DNA of 64,000 nt from Luteibacter sp. SG786 (GTDB lineage: Bacteria > Pseudomonadota > Gammaproteobacteria > Xanthomonadales > Rhodanobacteraceae): assembly GCF_011759605.1 (NCBI RefSeq), contig NZ_JAAOYX010000001.1, positions 434,001 to 498,000 of the forward strand. Reading direction: 5' to 3'. This document shows positions 45,400-54,529 of this stretch, in pieces. The translations under genes and the position numbers were made by a program. Every line of letters starts with the position of its first letter. Positions within the stretch are counted from its first letter, which is position 1. Under the pieces are notes generated by a model. That model did not search any database, was not told where the DNA came from, and saw only the letters and a program-made list of their open reading frames with translations.

Positions 45400-46359
45400 T
45401 CAGCCCTCGCTGAAGGCGCCGTAGCCGCGCAGGCGGTGATAGCGCTTCTCGAGCAGTTCGTCGATCGGCAACGCCTGGAGTTCGTCCAACTGGTTCAGCA
45501 GCACGGCCTTGAGGCGGACGGCCATGGACTGCGGATTGCGGTGCGCGCCGCCCAGTGGTTCGCGCACGATCTTGTCGATCAGGCCGTTTTCCAGCAGGCG
45601 CGGCGCGGTGAGGCCCATGACCTCGGCGGCGTCCTTCGCCTTGTCGGCGCTCTTCCAGAGGATGGAGGCACAGCCTTCGGGCGTGATCACAGAGTAGGTG
45701 GAGTACTGGAGCATCAGCGTGCGGTCGCCCACGCCGATGGCCAGCGCACCGCCGGAGCCGCCTTCGCCGGTGACCGTGCACACGATGGGCACGCGCAGTT
45801 CGGCCATTTCGAGCAGGTTGCGCGCGATGGCCTCCGACTGGCCGCGTTCCTCGGCGTTGATGCCCGGCCATGCGCCGGCGGTGTCGATGAAGGTGAACAC
45901 CGGAATGCCGAAACGCTCGGCCATCTTGAACAGGCGCAGCGCCTTGCGATAACCCTCAGGACGGGGCATGCCGAAGTTGCGCTTGACCTTGGACTTGGTG
46001 TCGCGGCCCTTCTGGTGGCCGACCACCATGACCGAACGGCCATTGATGCGCGCGAGGCCGCCCACGATGGCCTGGTCGTCCGCGAACATGCGGTCGCCCT
46101 TCAGTTCGTGGAATTCCTCGCACATGCCCTGGATGTAATCCAGCGTGTAAGGACGGGCGGGATGGCGGGACACCTGGCTGATCTGCCAGGGCGTGAGATT
46201 GCGGAAGATCTCGGCGGTCTTGACCTTCAGCTTCTCGCGCAGCCGGCCCACTTCCTCGTCGATGTTGAACGCCTGCCCGCTGCTGGCATGGCGCAGTTCT
46301 TCGATCTTGGCTTCCAGTTCGGCGATGGGTTGTTCGAAATCGAGGAAGTTGGGATTCAT
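45400..46359 (-). CDS. accA: Acetyl-CoA carboxylase carboxyltransferase subunit alpha
   Basis: This is a 319-residue alpha subunit of the carboxyltransferase; with AccD it transfers CO2 from biotin to acetyl-CoA. The start ATG at 46359 gives [23 protein letters not shown], collinear with E. coli AccA of the same length. Other landmarks are [25 protein letters not shown]-like and [43 protein letters not shown] (oxyanion glycines). dnaE, its common upstream neighbour, is 15 kb away here. Confidence 0.96.
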   Translation of the reverse strand: MNPNFLDFEQPIAELEAKIEELRHASSGQAFNIDEEVGRLREKLKVKTAEIFRNLTPWQISQVSRHPARPYTLDYIQGMCEEFHELKGDRMFADDQAIVGGLARINGRSVMVVGHQKGRDTKSKVKRNFGMPRPEGYRKALRLFKMAERFGIPVFTFIDTAGAWPGINAEERGQSEAIARNLLEMAELRVPIVCTVTGEGGSGGALAIGVGDRTLMLQYSTYSVITPEGCASILWKSADKAKDAAEVMGLTAPRLLENGLIDKIVREPLGGAHRNPQSMAVRLKAVLLNQLDELQALPIDELLEKRYHRLRGYGAFSEG

Positions 46360-46388
46360 GAAGTCGCGTGATCCGGGCAAGACCGCTG

Positions 46389-46394
46389 ATTATA
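46389..46394 (-). promoter_or_regulatory. Perfect -10 hexamer for accA
   Basis: The minus strand reads TATAAT here, 30 bases before the accA ATG, which gives a leader of about 23 bases. No good -35 is found at 16-18 bases (ACACCC at best), so an activator or a degenerate -35 must be assumed. It would give accA its own promoter now that it is separated from dnaE. Confidence 0.5.
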
Positions 46395-46460
46395 CCGAGT
46401 GGCGGGCCGGTGGGTGTGCGTGGGGGTATGGACGCCGTGGGGCGCCTGCTGCGCCATGTC

Positions 46461-46489
46461 TTGACACCGGTGTCAGTCCCGTTACACCC
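46461..46489 (+). promoter_or_regulatory. Promoter with overlapping LacI-type operator upstream of the kinase
   Basis: A perfect -35 TTGACA (46461-46466) is overlapped by the 14-base perfect palindrome TGACACCGGTGTCA (46462-46475). A weak -10 (TACACC, 46483-46488) follows at a 16-base spacing. LacI-family regulators bind palindromes with a central CG, as here. The core resembles the published NagR box of Shewanella/Xanthomonas (TGACARCGYTGTCA, from memory), differing only at the two bases flanking the central CG. Binding by the LacI protein at 57240 would block polymerase directly. Confidence 0.65.
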
Positions 46490-46565
46490 TGATGACCAAT
46501 CCGGTGCGGGGGCACCTGGACGGGGTGGTTCACCCATGGGTCCAAAGGGGTGGGGGAAATCGGGG

Positions 46566-47567
46566 ATGCACTTTCTCGCGGGCGATATCGGCGGCACGAA
46601 CGGCCACGTCGCGCTCATGCGCACCGCTGCCGACGGGCGCCCGGGCGGCGTGGAGACGCTCGCGTATCGCGTGTACCCCTGCGCCGCGTTTCCTTCGCTC
46701 GCCGCGTTGCTGCAGGCATTCGTCGCAGCCGAGGTCCGCATCCCGGTTTCCCACTGCGTGCTGGCATGCGCCGGCCAGCCGATGGGCGACGAGGTGGTGA
46801 ACGACAACCTTGCCTGGCCCGTCCGTTCCGACGTCTTGCGCGCCGCGCTAGGCCTGGAAGAGGTCGCGCTGCTCAATGATTTCGAAGCCCTGGCCTATGC
46901 CATTGAGGGGCCGCTGGCCGCCAGCGGCAGGCATTTGTGCGGCCCGCTCGTCCGTGGCCAGGGGCCGTCGCTGGTGGTCGGTCCGGGCACGGGACTGGGC
47001 GCGGCCTTGCATGTGCCCGGGTCGCCCCGCGCAGCAGTCTTCGCGACGGAAGCCGGCCAGATGGATTTCGCGCCCCACTCGCTGCGCGAGCGCGAGGTGC
47101 TGGCATGGCTGGCGCCGGACGGCGGTTACGTACCGGTCGAGCGCATCGTGTCGGGGCCGGGCCTGCTGACGGTCTACGAGGCGCTGTGCGCACTCGACGG
47201 CAAGGCGCCCGCGCTGGCGACACCCCGGGCCGTCACGGCCGCGGCCACGGCGCAGGCCGATTCGCACGCGGTTGAGGCGGTGGAGCTGTTCTGCGCGGCC
47301 CTCGGTGGTTTCACGGGCAACCTCGCCATGACGACCATGCCCACCGGCGGCATTTTCCTGGCCGGCGGTTTTCTGTCCTCCATGTTCGACCTGCTCGCGC
47401 GCAGCGCTTTCGAAGAGCGCTTCCTGCATGGTCGCAGCGTGCGGGCCTTGTTGGCCCAGGTGCCGGTATGGGTCACCGAGCACGGTTGCCATGGCGTGCA
47501 GGGCGCCGCCCGCTGGTACGTGCACCACCGGGCGCCCTCCGAAGCCATGGAGGGCGCGCACGCATGA
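46566..47567 (+). CDS. Glucokinase-family sugar kinase
   Basis: This is a 333-residue kinase of the bacterial Glk family (ASKHA fold). The phosphate-1 motif DIGGTNGHVAL is at residues 7-17; LLNDFEALAYAI carries the catalytic Asp, and VVGPGTGLGAALHV and GGIFLAGGFLSS are the second ATP-binding loops. ATG 46566 is preferred because the family starts just before DIGGTN; an ATG at 46536 is possible. The location at the head of a hexosaminidase/glucosaminidase operon suggests that it phosphorylates glucosamine, N-acetylglucosamine or glucose. It overlaps the GH20 gene by 4 bp. Confidence 0.9.
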   Translation: MHFLAGDIGGTNGHVALMRTAADGRPGGVETLAYRVYPCAAFPSLAALLQAFVAAEVRIPVSHCVLACAGQPMGDEVVNDNLAWPVRSDVLRAALGLEEVALLNDFEALAYAIEGPLAASGRHLCGPLVRGQGPSLVVGPGTGLGAALHVPGSPRAAVFATEAGQMDFAPHSLREREVLAWLAPDGGYVPVERIVSGPGLLTVYEALCALDGKAPALATPRAVTAAATAQADSHAVEAVELFCAALGGFTGNLAMTTMPTGGIFLAGGFLSSMFDLLARSAFEERFLHGRSVRALLAQVPVWVTEHGCHGVQGAARWYVHHRAPSEAMEGAHA

Positions 47568-49909
47568 AGCCGGGTATGTCCGCGAGACGCCACCGCCGCT
47601 TCGCTTTGGCGTGCGCGGCCATGGGCACGGTCCTGCTCACGGCGGGCGCTTCGGCCGGGTCCGCACCGGTCTGGTCGCTGCTGCCCATGCCCGCCGTGGT
47701 GAAGCCAGCCGGCGCCGGGATGGTCGACATCCGCGCCGGCGCAGGCGTCGCCGTGCGCGGAACCTCCGACGCCGCCACGGCGGCCGTCGTGGACAACTTC
47801 GTGCGGCGCGTTGCCAGCGTGCGCGGCCTCGGGTTGCGCAGGGTCGCGAAGGGCGAGCCGGCAGCGGTGACATTCGACGTTCGTCCGGACGCCGCGGTCG
47901 TGGGCGAGGAAGGCTATGCGATCGCCGTGGACGGGCAGGGCATCGTCGTCACGGCGCGCACGGCGCGCGGTGCGTTCTACGGAAGCGTGACGGCATGGCA
48001 GCTGCTGACGCAGCCGGGTTGGACGCGTGGCGCCGTGGCGCATGTTCCCTACGGCACGATCGAGGACCATCCTCGCTTCGCGTGGCGCGCCCTGCTGCTC
48101 GATTCCAGCCGGCACTACCAGAGCGCCGACGAGATCAAACGGCTGATCGACTGGATGTCGCTCGACAAGCTCAACGTGCTGGTTTGGCACATCACCGACG
48201 ACCAGGGCTGGCGCCTGCCGGTGCCGGCATACCCGGAGCTGTCGACGAAAGGCGCGTGCCGCGCCGCCGTGGGCAACGACAGCGAGGTGTCGGGAGCCCG
48301 GTCGAAGCCCTATTGCAAGGTTTACACGGCCGCGGAAATCGGCGACATCGTGCGCTATGCCGCCGAGCGCTACGTCGAGATCGTGCCGGAGATCGATCTT
48401 CCGGGGCACTCCCAGGCCGCCATCGCCGCCTATCCATGGCTGGGCGTGACGGGGAGGCGCCCACCCGTATGGACCGATTGGGGCGTTAGCCCCTGGCTGC
48501 TCAATCCGAACGCGAAGACCCTGCGCTTCGTCGACGACGTCATGGACGAGGCGATGCGCCTGTTTCCCTCGCGCCACATCTCCATCGGTGGCGACGAGGC
48601 GGACAAGCAACAGTGGAACGCCTCGCCCGAAATCAACGCGCAGATGAAGGCGCTGAAGCTGGCCGACATGGACGAGTTGCAGGGCTGGTTCATGCAGCAG
48701 GTCGCCTCGTACCTCGTCGAGCACGGTCGTACGCCGGTGGGTTGGGACGACGAAGTGGCCGCCGGCGGCGCGCTCCCGAAGAGCCAGGTGGTGATGTCGT
48801 GGCATGGCGATCACGACGAGCGCGTGGCGCTTGCCGCGCTGCGCCAGGGCCACGACGTGGTCATGACACCGCAGGAATCCCTTTACTTCGACCATTTGCA
48901 ATCCGGGAATCCGGACGAATGGGCCGGACCGCCGCCGGAAGTCACGCTGCGCCAGGCCTATGACACGCGGGTGGTGCCCCCAGGGGCCATTGCGGAGGAG
49001 GCGAAACATATCGTCGGCGTACAGGCGGGCCTCTGGTCCGAGCAGATGCTGACGTTCGCTCATATGCAGCACGCCGCGTTCCCGCGCATCGCCGCGCTGG
49101 CGGAGCTGGGCTGGTCGTCGCCGGACACCCACGACTGGAACGGTTTCCTGGCGCGCCTTCCCGCCGACATCGGACGTTACCGCGCCTTGGGCATCGCCGC
49201 CGCGGACAGCGCGTTCGCACCGACGTTCGAGGTGTCGCAGGAGCCTGGCGGGGCCTTCCGCGCCGCGCTCGCGAACCAGGTGCGTGCCGGCGATATCCGT
49301 TACACCACCGACGGCACCGAGCCTGGCGCGACGTCCACGGTATATACGCAGCCGCTCACGCTGCCGGCAGGCAGCATCGTGCGTGCCGCCACCTTCGCGC
49401 CGGACGGTGGTGCATTGTCCGCGGTGCGCTCCATGGCGCTGGACGAAGCCACATTGTGGAGCCGCGACGGCGCCACGCTGGAAACCTGCTCGGGCGAGCC
49501 GCCCTCGCGTCTGCAGGGCGCCGCCCCGGCGCATGGCCCGAGCCCCGTATACGCCGTCGAGATTGGCAACGCGTGCTGGATGTGGCCCGCGGCAACCATG
49601 CAAGGCGCCCAACGCGTGGTCGTCGCAGCCGAAAAGCTGCCATGGCGTTACGGCGACGAAGCCCGTGGCGCGGTGGTGCGCGCCAGCGATGGTGTGGATG
49701 ACGCCGTCGAGATCCATGCCAACCGTTGCGACGGTCCAAGGGTCGCAACGCTGCCGCTCGGTCACGCCTCGTCGGCGGCCGGGCCGGTGCGGCGGCAGGC
49801 AAGGCTCGCCACACCTGTCGCCGCGGATGTGCGCGCGCTGTGTGTTTTCGCAACGGGCGACCCGCGCCAGGGGCAGTGGGCGATCGGAAAACTTTCGTTC
49901 TTGAAGTAA
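47564..49909 (+). CDS. GH20 beta-N-acetylhexosaminidase
   Basis: This is a 781-residue exported enzyme removing terminal GlcNAc/GalNAc. It has a signal peptide (RRHRRFALACAAMGTVLLTAGASAGS), a GH20b domain (about 30-150), and a TIM barrel with RHYQSADEIKRLIDWMSLDKLNVLVWHITDDQGWRLP and the catalytic pair Asp344-Glu345 in SIGGDEADKQQW, which acts by substrate-assisted catalysis. The C-terminal part has a chitobiase/Fn3-like segment (IRYTTDGTEPGATSTVYTQPLTLPAGSIVRAATF) and a carbohydrate-binding-like end. It probably works in the periplasm on oligomers brought in by the TonB-dependent receptor encoded next. Confidence 0.95.
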   Translation: MKPGMSARRHRRFALACAAMGTVLLTAGASAGSAPVWSLLPMPAVVKPAGAGMVDIRAGAGVAVRGTSDAATAAVVDNFVRRVASVRGLGLRRVAKGEPAAVTFDVRPDAAVVGEEGYAIAVDGQGIVVTARTARGAFYGSVTAWQLLTQPGWTRGAVAHVPYGTIEDHPRFAWRALLLDSSRHYQSADEIKRLIDWMSLDKLNVLVWHITDDQGWRLPVPAYPELSTKGACRAAVGNDSEVSGARSKPYCKVYTAAEIGDIVRYAAERYVEIVPEIDLPGHSQAAIAAYPWLGVTGRRPPVWTDWGVSPWLLNPNAKTLRFVDDVMDEAMRLFPSRHISIGGDEADKQQWNASPEINAQMKALKLADMDELQGWFMQQVASYLVEHGRTPVGWDDEVAAGGALPKSQVVMSWHGDHDERVALAALRQGHDVVMTPQESLYFDHLQSGNPDEWAGPPPEVTLRQAYDTRVVPPGAIAEEAKHIVGVQAGLWSEQMLTFAHMQHAAFPRIAALAELGWSSPDTHDWNGFLARLPADIGRYRALGIAAADSAFAPTFEVSQEPGGAFRAALANQVRAGDIRYTTDGTEPGATSTVYTQPLTLPAGSIVRAATFAPDGGALSAVRSMALDEATLWSRDGATLETCSGEPPSRLQGAAPAHGPSPVYAVEIGNACWMWPAATMQGAQRVVVAAEKLPWRYGDEARGAVVRASDGVDDAVEIHANRCDGPRVATLPLGHASSAAGPVRRQARLATPVAADVRALCVFATGDPRQGQWAIGKLSFLK

Positions 49910-49978
49910 GGCGGTGCGCCTCATGGGCGGCCGGGCAGTACGCGTTCCCGACAGGCAACAGTCACGAGGTCACGGCTC

Positions 49979-52900
49979 ATGTCCACAGCACTTCGCAAGC
50001 ATCCCTTGTCGTTCGCCATCGCGGTAACCCTGCTGGCCGTCGCTGCGACGCCGGCGGGCGCGCAGGATGCGCCATCCGCCCAGCCGGTTGCCACGCAAGC
50101 CACGCCACCCCCACCCGTCGCGAAGAAGGGAAGCGGCAAGAACGGGCAGGGCGATGCCGCGCAAGGCGCCGTCGACCTGTCCGGCGTCACGGTCACCGGT
50201 GTTCGCGCTTCGCAGATGAAGGCGATCGACGTGAAGCGCGACGCCGACAAGATCCAGGACAGCATCACCGCCGAAAACATCGGTGCACTGCCCGATACGA
50301 CGATCACCGACTCGCTCCAGCGCATCACCGGCGTGCAGATCAATCGCGACGCGGGCGTGGGCACCTCGGTGGACGTTCGCGGCCTGCCGCAGGTGGGCAC
50401 GATGCTCAACGGCGAGGTGTTCATCACCGCCGACCAGATCGACTCGCAACAGCCAGACTTCAGCATGTTGCCGTCGACGCTTTTCCATGGCGCGGACGTG
50501 GTGAAATCGGCGACCGCCAGCGAAACCGATTCGGGCATCAGCGGCGCGATCGACCTGCATACCTACCGCCCGTGGGACCTGCCTTCCGGTTTCACATACA
50601 GCTACTCCGCCAACGGCGAGCGTGGCTCCACCACGAAGCACACGGGGCCCGAGGCCAATGGCCTCTTTGCCTATAACGACGGCCGCTGGGGCTTCCTGGT
50701 GTCGGGCGACTACTCCGATACCCGGCGCATGAACTCCAGCGAGGGCCTGGACCAGTACGGCGCGGTGCTCAACGGCGAGAACGCCACGAGCGCCGGCGGC
50801 TACAACGGCTTCCTCACGCCGTGGAACGGTGCGCCCATTCCGTCGCAGATCGTGCAGAACGCCGATGGCAGCGTGGACGTGAACGGCGACGGCAAGTCGA
50901 ACGGCGTGTTCCTGGGTAGCCAGAACTTCGGCATCAACCAGATCATTACCCAGCGCCAGCGGAAGTCCGGCAATGCGTCCTTCCAGTTCGATATCGGCAA
51001 CGGCTTCACCCTCACGAGCGATTACTTCTACTCGCAGCAGCACCAGTTCGACCGGAACGTCGGTGTCCAGTTCAACTCCACCAACTGGCAGGGCGCCACA
51101 TACGTGCCGCTGCAGTCGCGCGACACCGGCCGCCCGGCGCTCGGTTCGTACGGCACGCCCGAGCCGGGCTGGGAAGGGTCGAACATCTACACCACGCAGG
51201 TCTACAAGAAATGGCCGGGCGATGTGGAGTCGTATTCGTCGATGATCCGCAAGTTCTCCGTGGCGAAGAACCTGAACCTGCAACTCGACTACGACGATGG
51301 CGGCCCCTTCACCGGCTCGCTTCGCGGTATCCACGACACGGCCTCGCAATCGTTGCAGGAAACCGACGTCAACATTTCCGATTCGGACGGCGCCCTCTGG
51401 CCCAACGTGCTGAAGGACGGCGTGCCCGACGACGCGGTGCCGCCCGGGACGATGGTGTATCCCGAGGAGCTGGGCGGCAACCGCGTGTTCAATCCCACCG
51501 GCATTCCGCAGAACACGATTCCCATCGTGGCCGACTTCCGCGGGCGGTACCTCAAGATCAGCACCCCCGCCGAGCTGGCGGCGGCGTTTGCCAATCCCGC
51601 CGCCTGGACCATGAAGACGCTCGAGTCGTCCGGCAATTACGACCGCAAGGTGGCCCTCAATGCCTTGCGGTTCGACGGCAAATTCGACTTCAACGATGGA
51701 TTCAAGCTCGAGTTCGGCGTGCGCAACAGCATCCGCAATGCGGGCAACAAGGGCTGGACGTTCGAGACGCCGGTCTACGCCGGTATGGGGGCGAGCGACC
51801 CGAACGGGTGCCTCGTGCGCTACGTCGGCGCCGACGTGGTGCTGAACAGCGGTTCTTGCACGGCCGGCAACGACCTGGGCTACTTCCGCGCCGGACCGTT
51901 GTCGGCCATCTCCATGCCGAACACCGCCGGCCCCTTGGCGAACAACTTCAAGGCTTATCACAACCTGCTGGGCTCCGGCATCGACTTCTGGGCGATCGAC
52001 CCCGACGCCATGAAGAATCCGGAGGCGTACTGGAAATCGCTGTATCCCGACACCGTGCGCGTGGCCGAACCCGGTACCACCTGGGGCGTGCGGCTCAAGG
52101 AGCTCTCGAGTTACCTGCAGGGCGACTTCAACGGCACGATCGGCGACATGCCGTACAGCGGCAACGTGGGCGTGCGCCTCATCCGCAGCAACCTCGACGT
52201 GACGCAGCACCTCAGCGGCGACCCGGGCGCCTACGGCGACGAGCCGGCGGACGTGGGCACGGATATCACGAAGCGCTCGTACCAGGACGTGTTGCCCTCG
52301 GCCAACTTCGCCCTGGACGTGACCGACAGCCTGAAATTCCGGCTGGCGTATTCGAAGAACATGATGCCGCTGGACCTCAGCACCTGGGGCGGCGGCCTGC
52401 AGTTGAACTACTCGTTGGCCGAGACGCCCGATGGCCCCGTGTTCCGCGTGGCCAACGGCACGTCCTCCGGCAACCCGAAACTCGATCCCTGGCGCTCGAC
52501 CAACTTCGGCGCCTCGGCGGAGTGGTACATCAACCCCACCAGCATGATCAGCCTCGCGCTGTTCCGCATCAACGTGGACAGCTTCATCAAGAACGGCAGC
52601 GTCACCAATTGCACGTTGCCCGACGAGGACGGCGTGGTGCGCAACCACTGCATCGTGATCACCGAGCCCGTGCAGGGCACGGGCAATAGCATCAAGGGTG
52701 CCGAGTTCGACTATCGCCAGGGCTTCACCTTCCTGCCGGGCTTCCTCTCGAAGACCGGCATGGAACTCAATGCCACGTACGCGCCCAGCAACTCCGGCGA
52801 GAAGGACCTCGCCGGCAAGAAGATTCCGTTCCAGGACAATTCGACGAAATCGGGCAACGTCATCCTGTGGTACCAGGACGACCGCTTCCAGGCACGCGTG

Positions 52901-53155
52901 GCGTACAACTATCGCTCGCGGCGCGCGGTATCCGACAGCGTCGGCGGCATCACCGGCCTGGAACTGTACGAGGCGCCGCAGGAATACATCGACGCATCCA
53001 TCTCGTACAAGTTCGCCAAACAGTTGGAGGTGTTCCTGAACGGCACGAACCTCACCAACGAGTACCAGCACTATTACCTCACCTGGAAGGACCAGCCCGC
53101 GCACTCGACATTCTCCGAGCGCATGTTCATGTTCGGCATCCGTGGCCAGTGGTAG
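49979..53155 (+). CDS. TonB-dependent outer-membrane receptor (oligosaccharide type)
   Basis: This is a 1058-residue TonB-dependent transporter of the Caulobacter/Xanthomonas carbohydrate subfamily. It has a signal peptide to AGAQD and a Pro-rich spacer. The TonB box region is VDLSGVTVTGVRASQ; the plug domain (IQDSITAENIGALPDTTITDSLQRITGVQINRDAGVGTSVDVRGLPQ) follows. The 22-strand barrel ends in MFMFGIRGQW (terminal aromatic). It lacks an N-terminal STN signalling domain, so it is not a sigma-regulator-coupled type. Given its flanking genes, the cargo is most likely chitosan or chitin oligomers. Confidence 0.94.
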   Translation: MSTALRKHPLSFAIAVTLLAVAATPAGAQDAPSAQPVATQATPPPPVAKKGSGKNGQGDAAQGAVDLSGVTVTGVRASQMKAIDVKRDADKIQDSITAENIGALPDTTITDSLQRITGVQINRDAGVGTSVDVRGLPQVGTMLNGEVFITADQIDSQQPDFSMLPSTLFHGADVVKSATASETDSGISGAIDLHTYRPWDLPSGFTYSYSANGERGSTTKHTGPEANGLFAYNDGRWGFLVSGDYSDTRRMNSSEGLDQYGAVLNGENATSAGGYNGFLTPWNGAPIPSQIVQNADGSVDVNGDGKSNGVFLGSQNFGINQIITQRQRKSGNASFQFDIGNGFTLTSDYFYSQQHQFDRNVGVQFNSTNWQGATYVPLQSRDTGRPALGSYGTPEPGWEGSNIYTTQVYKKWPGDVESYSSMIRKFSVAKNLNLQLDYDDGGPFTGSLRGIHDTASQSLQETDVNISDSDGALWPNVLKDGVPDDAVPPGTMVYPEELGGNRVFNPTGIPQNTIPIVADFRGRYLKISTPAELAAAFANPAAWTMKTLESSGNYDRKVALNALRFDGKFDFNDGFKLEFGVRNSIRNAGNKGWTFETPVYAGMGASDPNGCLVRYVGADVVLNSGSCTAGNDLGYFRAGPLSAISMPNTAGPLANNFKAYHNLLGSGIDFWAIDPDAMKNPEAYWKSLYPDTVRVAEPGTTWGVRLKELSSYLQGDFNGTIGDMPYSGNVGVRLIRSNLDVTQHLSGDPGAYGDEPADVGTDITKRSYQDVLPSANFALDVTDSLKFRLAYSKNMMPLDLSTWGGGLQLNYSLAETPDGPVFRVANGTSSGNPKLDPWRSTNFGASAEWYINPTSMISLALFRINVDSFIKNGSVTNCTLPDEDGVVRNHCIVITEPVQGTGNSIKGAEFDYRQGFTFLPGFLSKTGMELNATYAPSNSGEKDLAGKKIPFQDNSTKSGNVILWYQDDRFQARVAYNYRSRRAVSDSVGGITGLELYEAPQEYIDASISYKFAKQLEVFLNGTNLTNEYQHYYLTWKDQPAHSTFSERMFMFGIRGQW

Positions 53156-53163
53156 GGGAGCCC

Positions 53164-54525
53164 ATGAGCGAGCGTCACTTCCACCGGTCGATCGGTGTCT
53201 TCTCGGGCACTGCCATCAACATGACGCAGATGTGCGGGATCGGTCCTTTCATCACCATCCCGCTGATGGTGGCGGCCATGGGCGGCCCCCAGGCCATCGT
53301 CGGATGGATCGTGGGTGCGCTGCTCGCCATGGCCGATGGACTGGTGTGGGCGGAACTGGGTGCGGCCATGCCCGGTTCCGGCGGCACGTATGTGTACCTT
53401 CGCAGGGCATTCCAGAATCGCACAGGCAAGCTCATGCCGTTCCTCTTCATCTGGACGATGCTCCTCGCCATACCGTTGCTGATGTCCACGGGCATCATCG
53501 GCATGGTGGAGTACTTGCAGTTCTTTTTCCCGGACATGGGCTGGTGGACGGCACGCCTCGTCGGGGTGGCGGCGACGGCGCTCGTGACGTGGCTGCTCTA
53601 CCGCCGGATCGAATCGGTGCGTGTCATCACCATCGCCTTGTGGGTGATCATGCTCGTATCGATCGTTGGCGTGGCGGCCGCCGGGTTCTCGCACTTCGAC
53701 GCCAGGCTGGCGTTCGACTTTCCGCCCGGTGCGTTCGGCTCCCATTTCTTCGTCGGGCTCGGGGCCGGCCTCATCATCGGCGTGTACGACTACCTGGGCT
53801 ACAATACCACGGCGTACATCGGCGACGAGCTGCGCGACCCCGGCCGCACCATGCCGCGCACCATCATCATCTCGATCGCCGCAATGATGGTGGTCTACCT
53901 CCTCCTCAACATCAGCGTGCTGGGTGTGGCGCCGTGGCGGGAGATCGCCGCCTCCAAATCCGTTGCGTCGCTGGTGGTGGAGCGCAGCTGGGGCCACGCG
54001 GCCGCCGAAGTGATGACCGCCCTCATCATCGTCACGGCGTTGGCCTCGGTGTTCACCGGCCTGCTCGGGGGCTCGCGCGTGCCATTCGAAGCGGCGCGCG
54101 ACAAGGTCTTCCTGTCGACGTTCGGCCGGCTCCATGCGAAGCACGGGTTTCCGCACGTTGCGTTGCTGACCATGGGCACGGTCACGGCCATCGGAACCTT
54201 TTTCGACCTGACCGAAGTCATCAACATGCTGCTGACGGCGACCATCCTGGTGCAGTCCATCGCACAGATCGTCGCCCTCGTCGTCCTGCGCCGCCGTGAA
54301 CCGCAACTTCATAGGCCCTACAGGCAATGGCTCTATCCGGTGCCTTGCATCGTCGCCCTCGTGGGCTGGGTGTACGTCTACCTGTCGGCATCGCCTTTGT
54401 CGCTGTTGCTTTCGGGCGCGTGGATCGTCGCCGGCCTGGTCGTTTTCGCACTCTGGGCACGCGTGAACGACGCGTGGCCTTTCGCACCGATCGAGATCCA
54501 GCGCCCGGCCGCCGGGGAGCATTGA
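53164..54525 (+). CDS. APC-superfamily permease
   Basis: This is a 453-residue inner-membrane permease with 12 predicted helices. The first broken helix has the APC marker (SGTAINMTQMCGIGPFITIPLM), and YDYLGYNTTAYIGDELRDPGRTMPRTI lies in TM6-7. It belongs to the amino acid/polyamine carrier superfamily, in the LAT/FrlA direction; FrlA-type members take amine-bearing sugars. Between a glucosaminidase and a TonB receptor, an amino-sugar substrate (glucosamine or chitobiose) is the natural guess, but an amino acid cannot be excluded. It starts 8 bases after the receptor stop and ends 4 bases before the GH2 start. Confidence 0.9.
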   Translation: MSERHFHRSIGVFSGTAINMTQMCGIGPFITIPLMVAAMGGPQAIVGWIVGALLAMADGLVWAELGAAMPGSGGTYVYLRRAFQNRTGKLMPFLFIWTMLLAIPLLMSTGIIGMVEYLQFFFPDMGWWTARLVGVAATALVTWLLYRRIESVRVITIALWVIMLVSIVGVAAAGFSHFDARLAFDFPPGAFGSHFFVGLGAGLIIGVYDYLGYNTTAYIGDELRDPGRTMPRTIIISIAAMMVVYLLLNISVLGVAPWREIAASKSVASLVVERSWGHAAAEVMTALIIVTALASVFTGLLGGSRVPFEAARDKVFLSTFGRLHAKHGFPHVALLTMGTVTAIGTFFDLTEVINMLLTATILVQSIAQIVALVVLRRREPQLHRPYRQWLYPVPCIVALVGWVYVYLSASPLSLLLSGAWIVAGLVVFALWARVNDAWPFAPIEIQRPAAGEH

Positions 54526-54529
54526 CGCC

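Noticed and set aside
47174-53104. Long antisense frames opposite the GH20 gene (916 codons) and the TonB receptor (1044 codons)
   Set aside because: Both lie opposite genes with complete domain signatures and show no signal peptide, motif or plausible ribosome-binding site; typical high-GC antisense openness.
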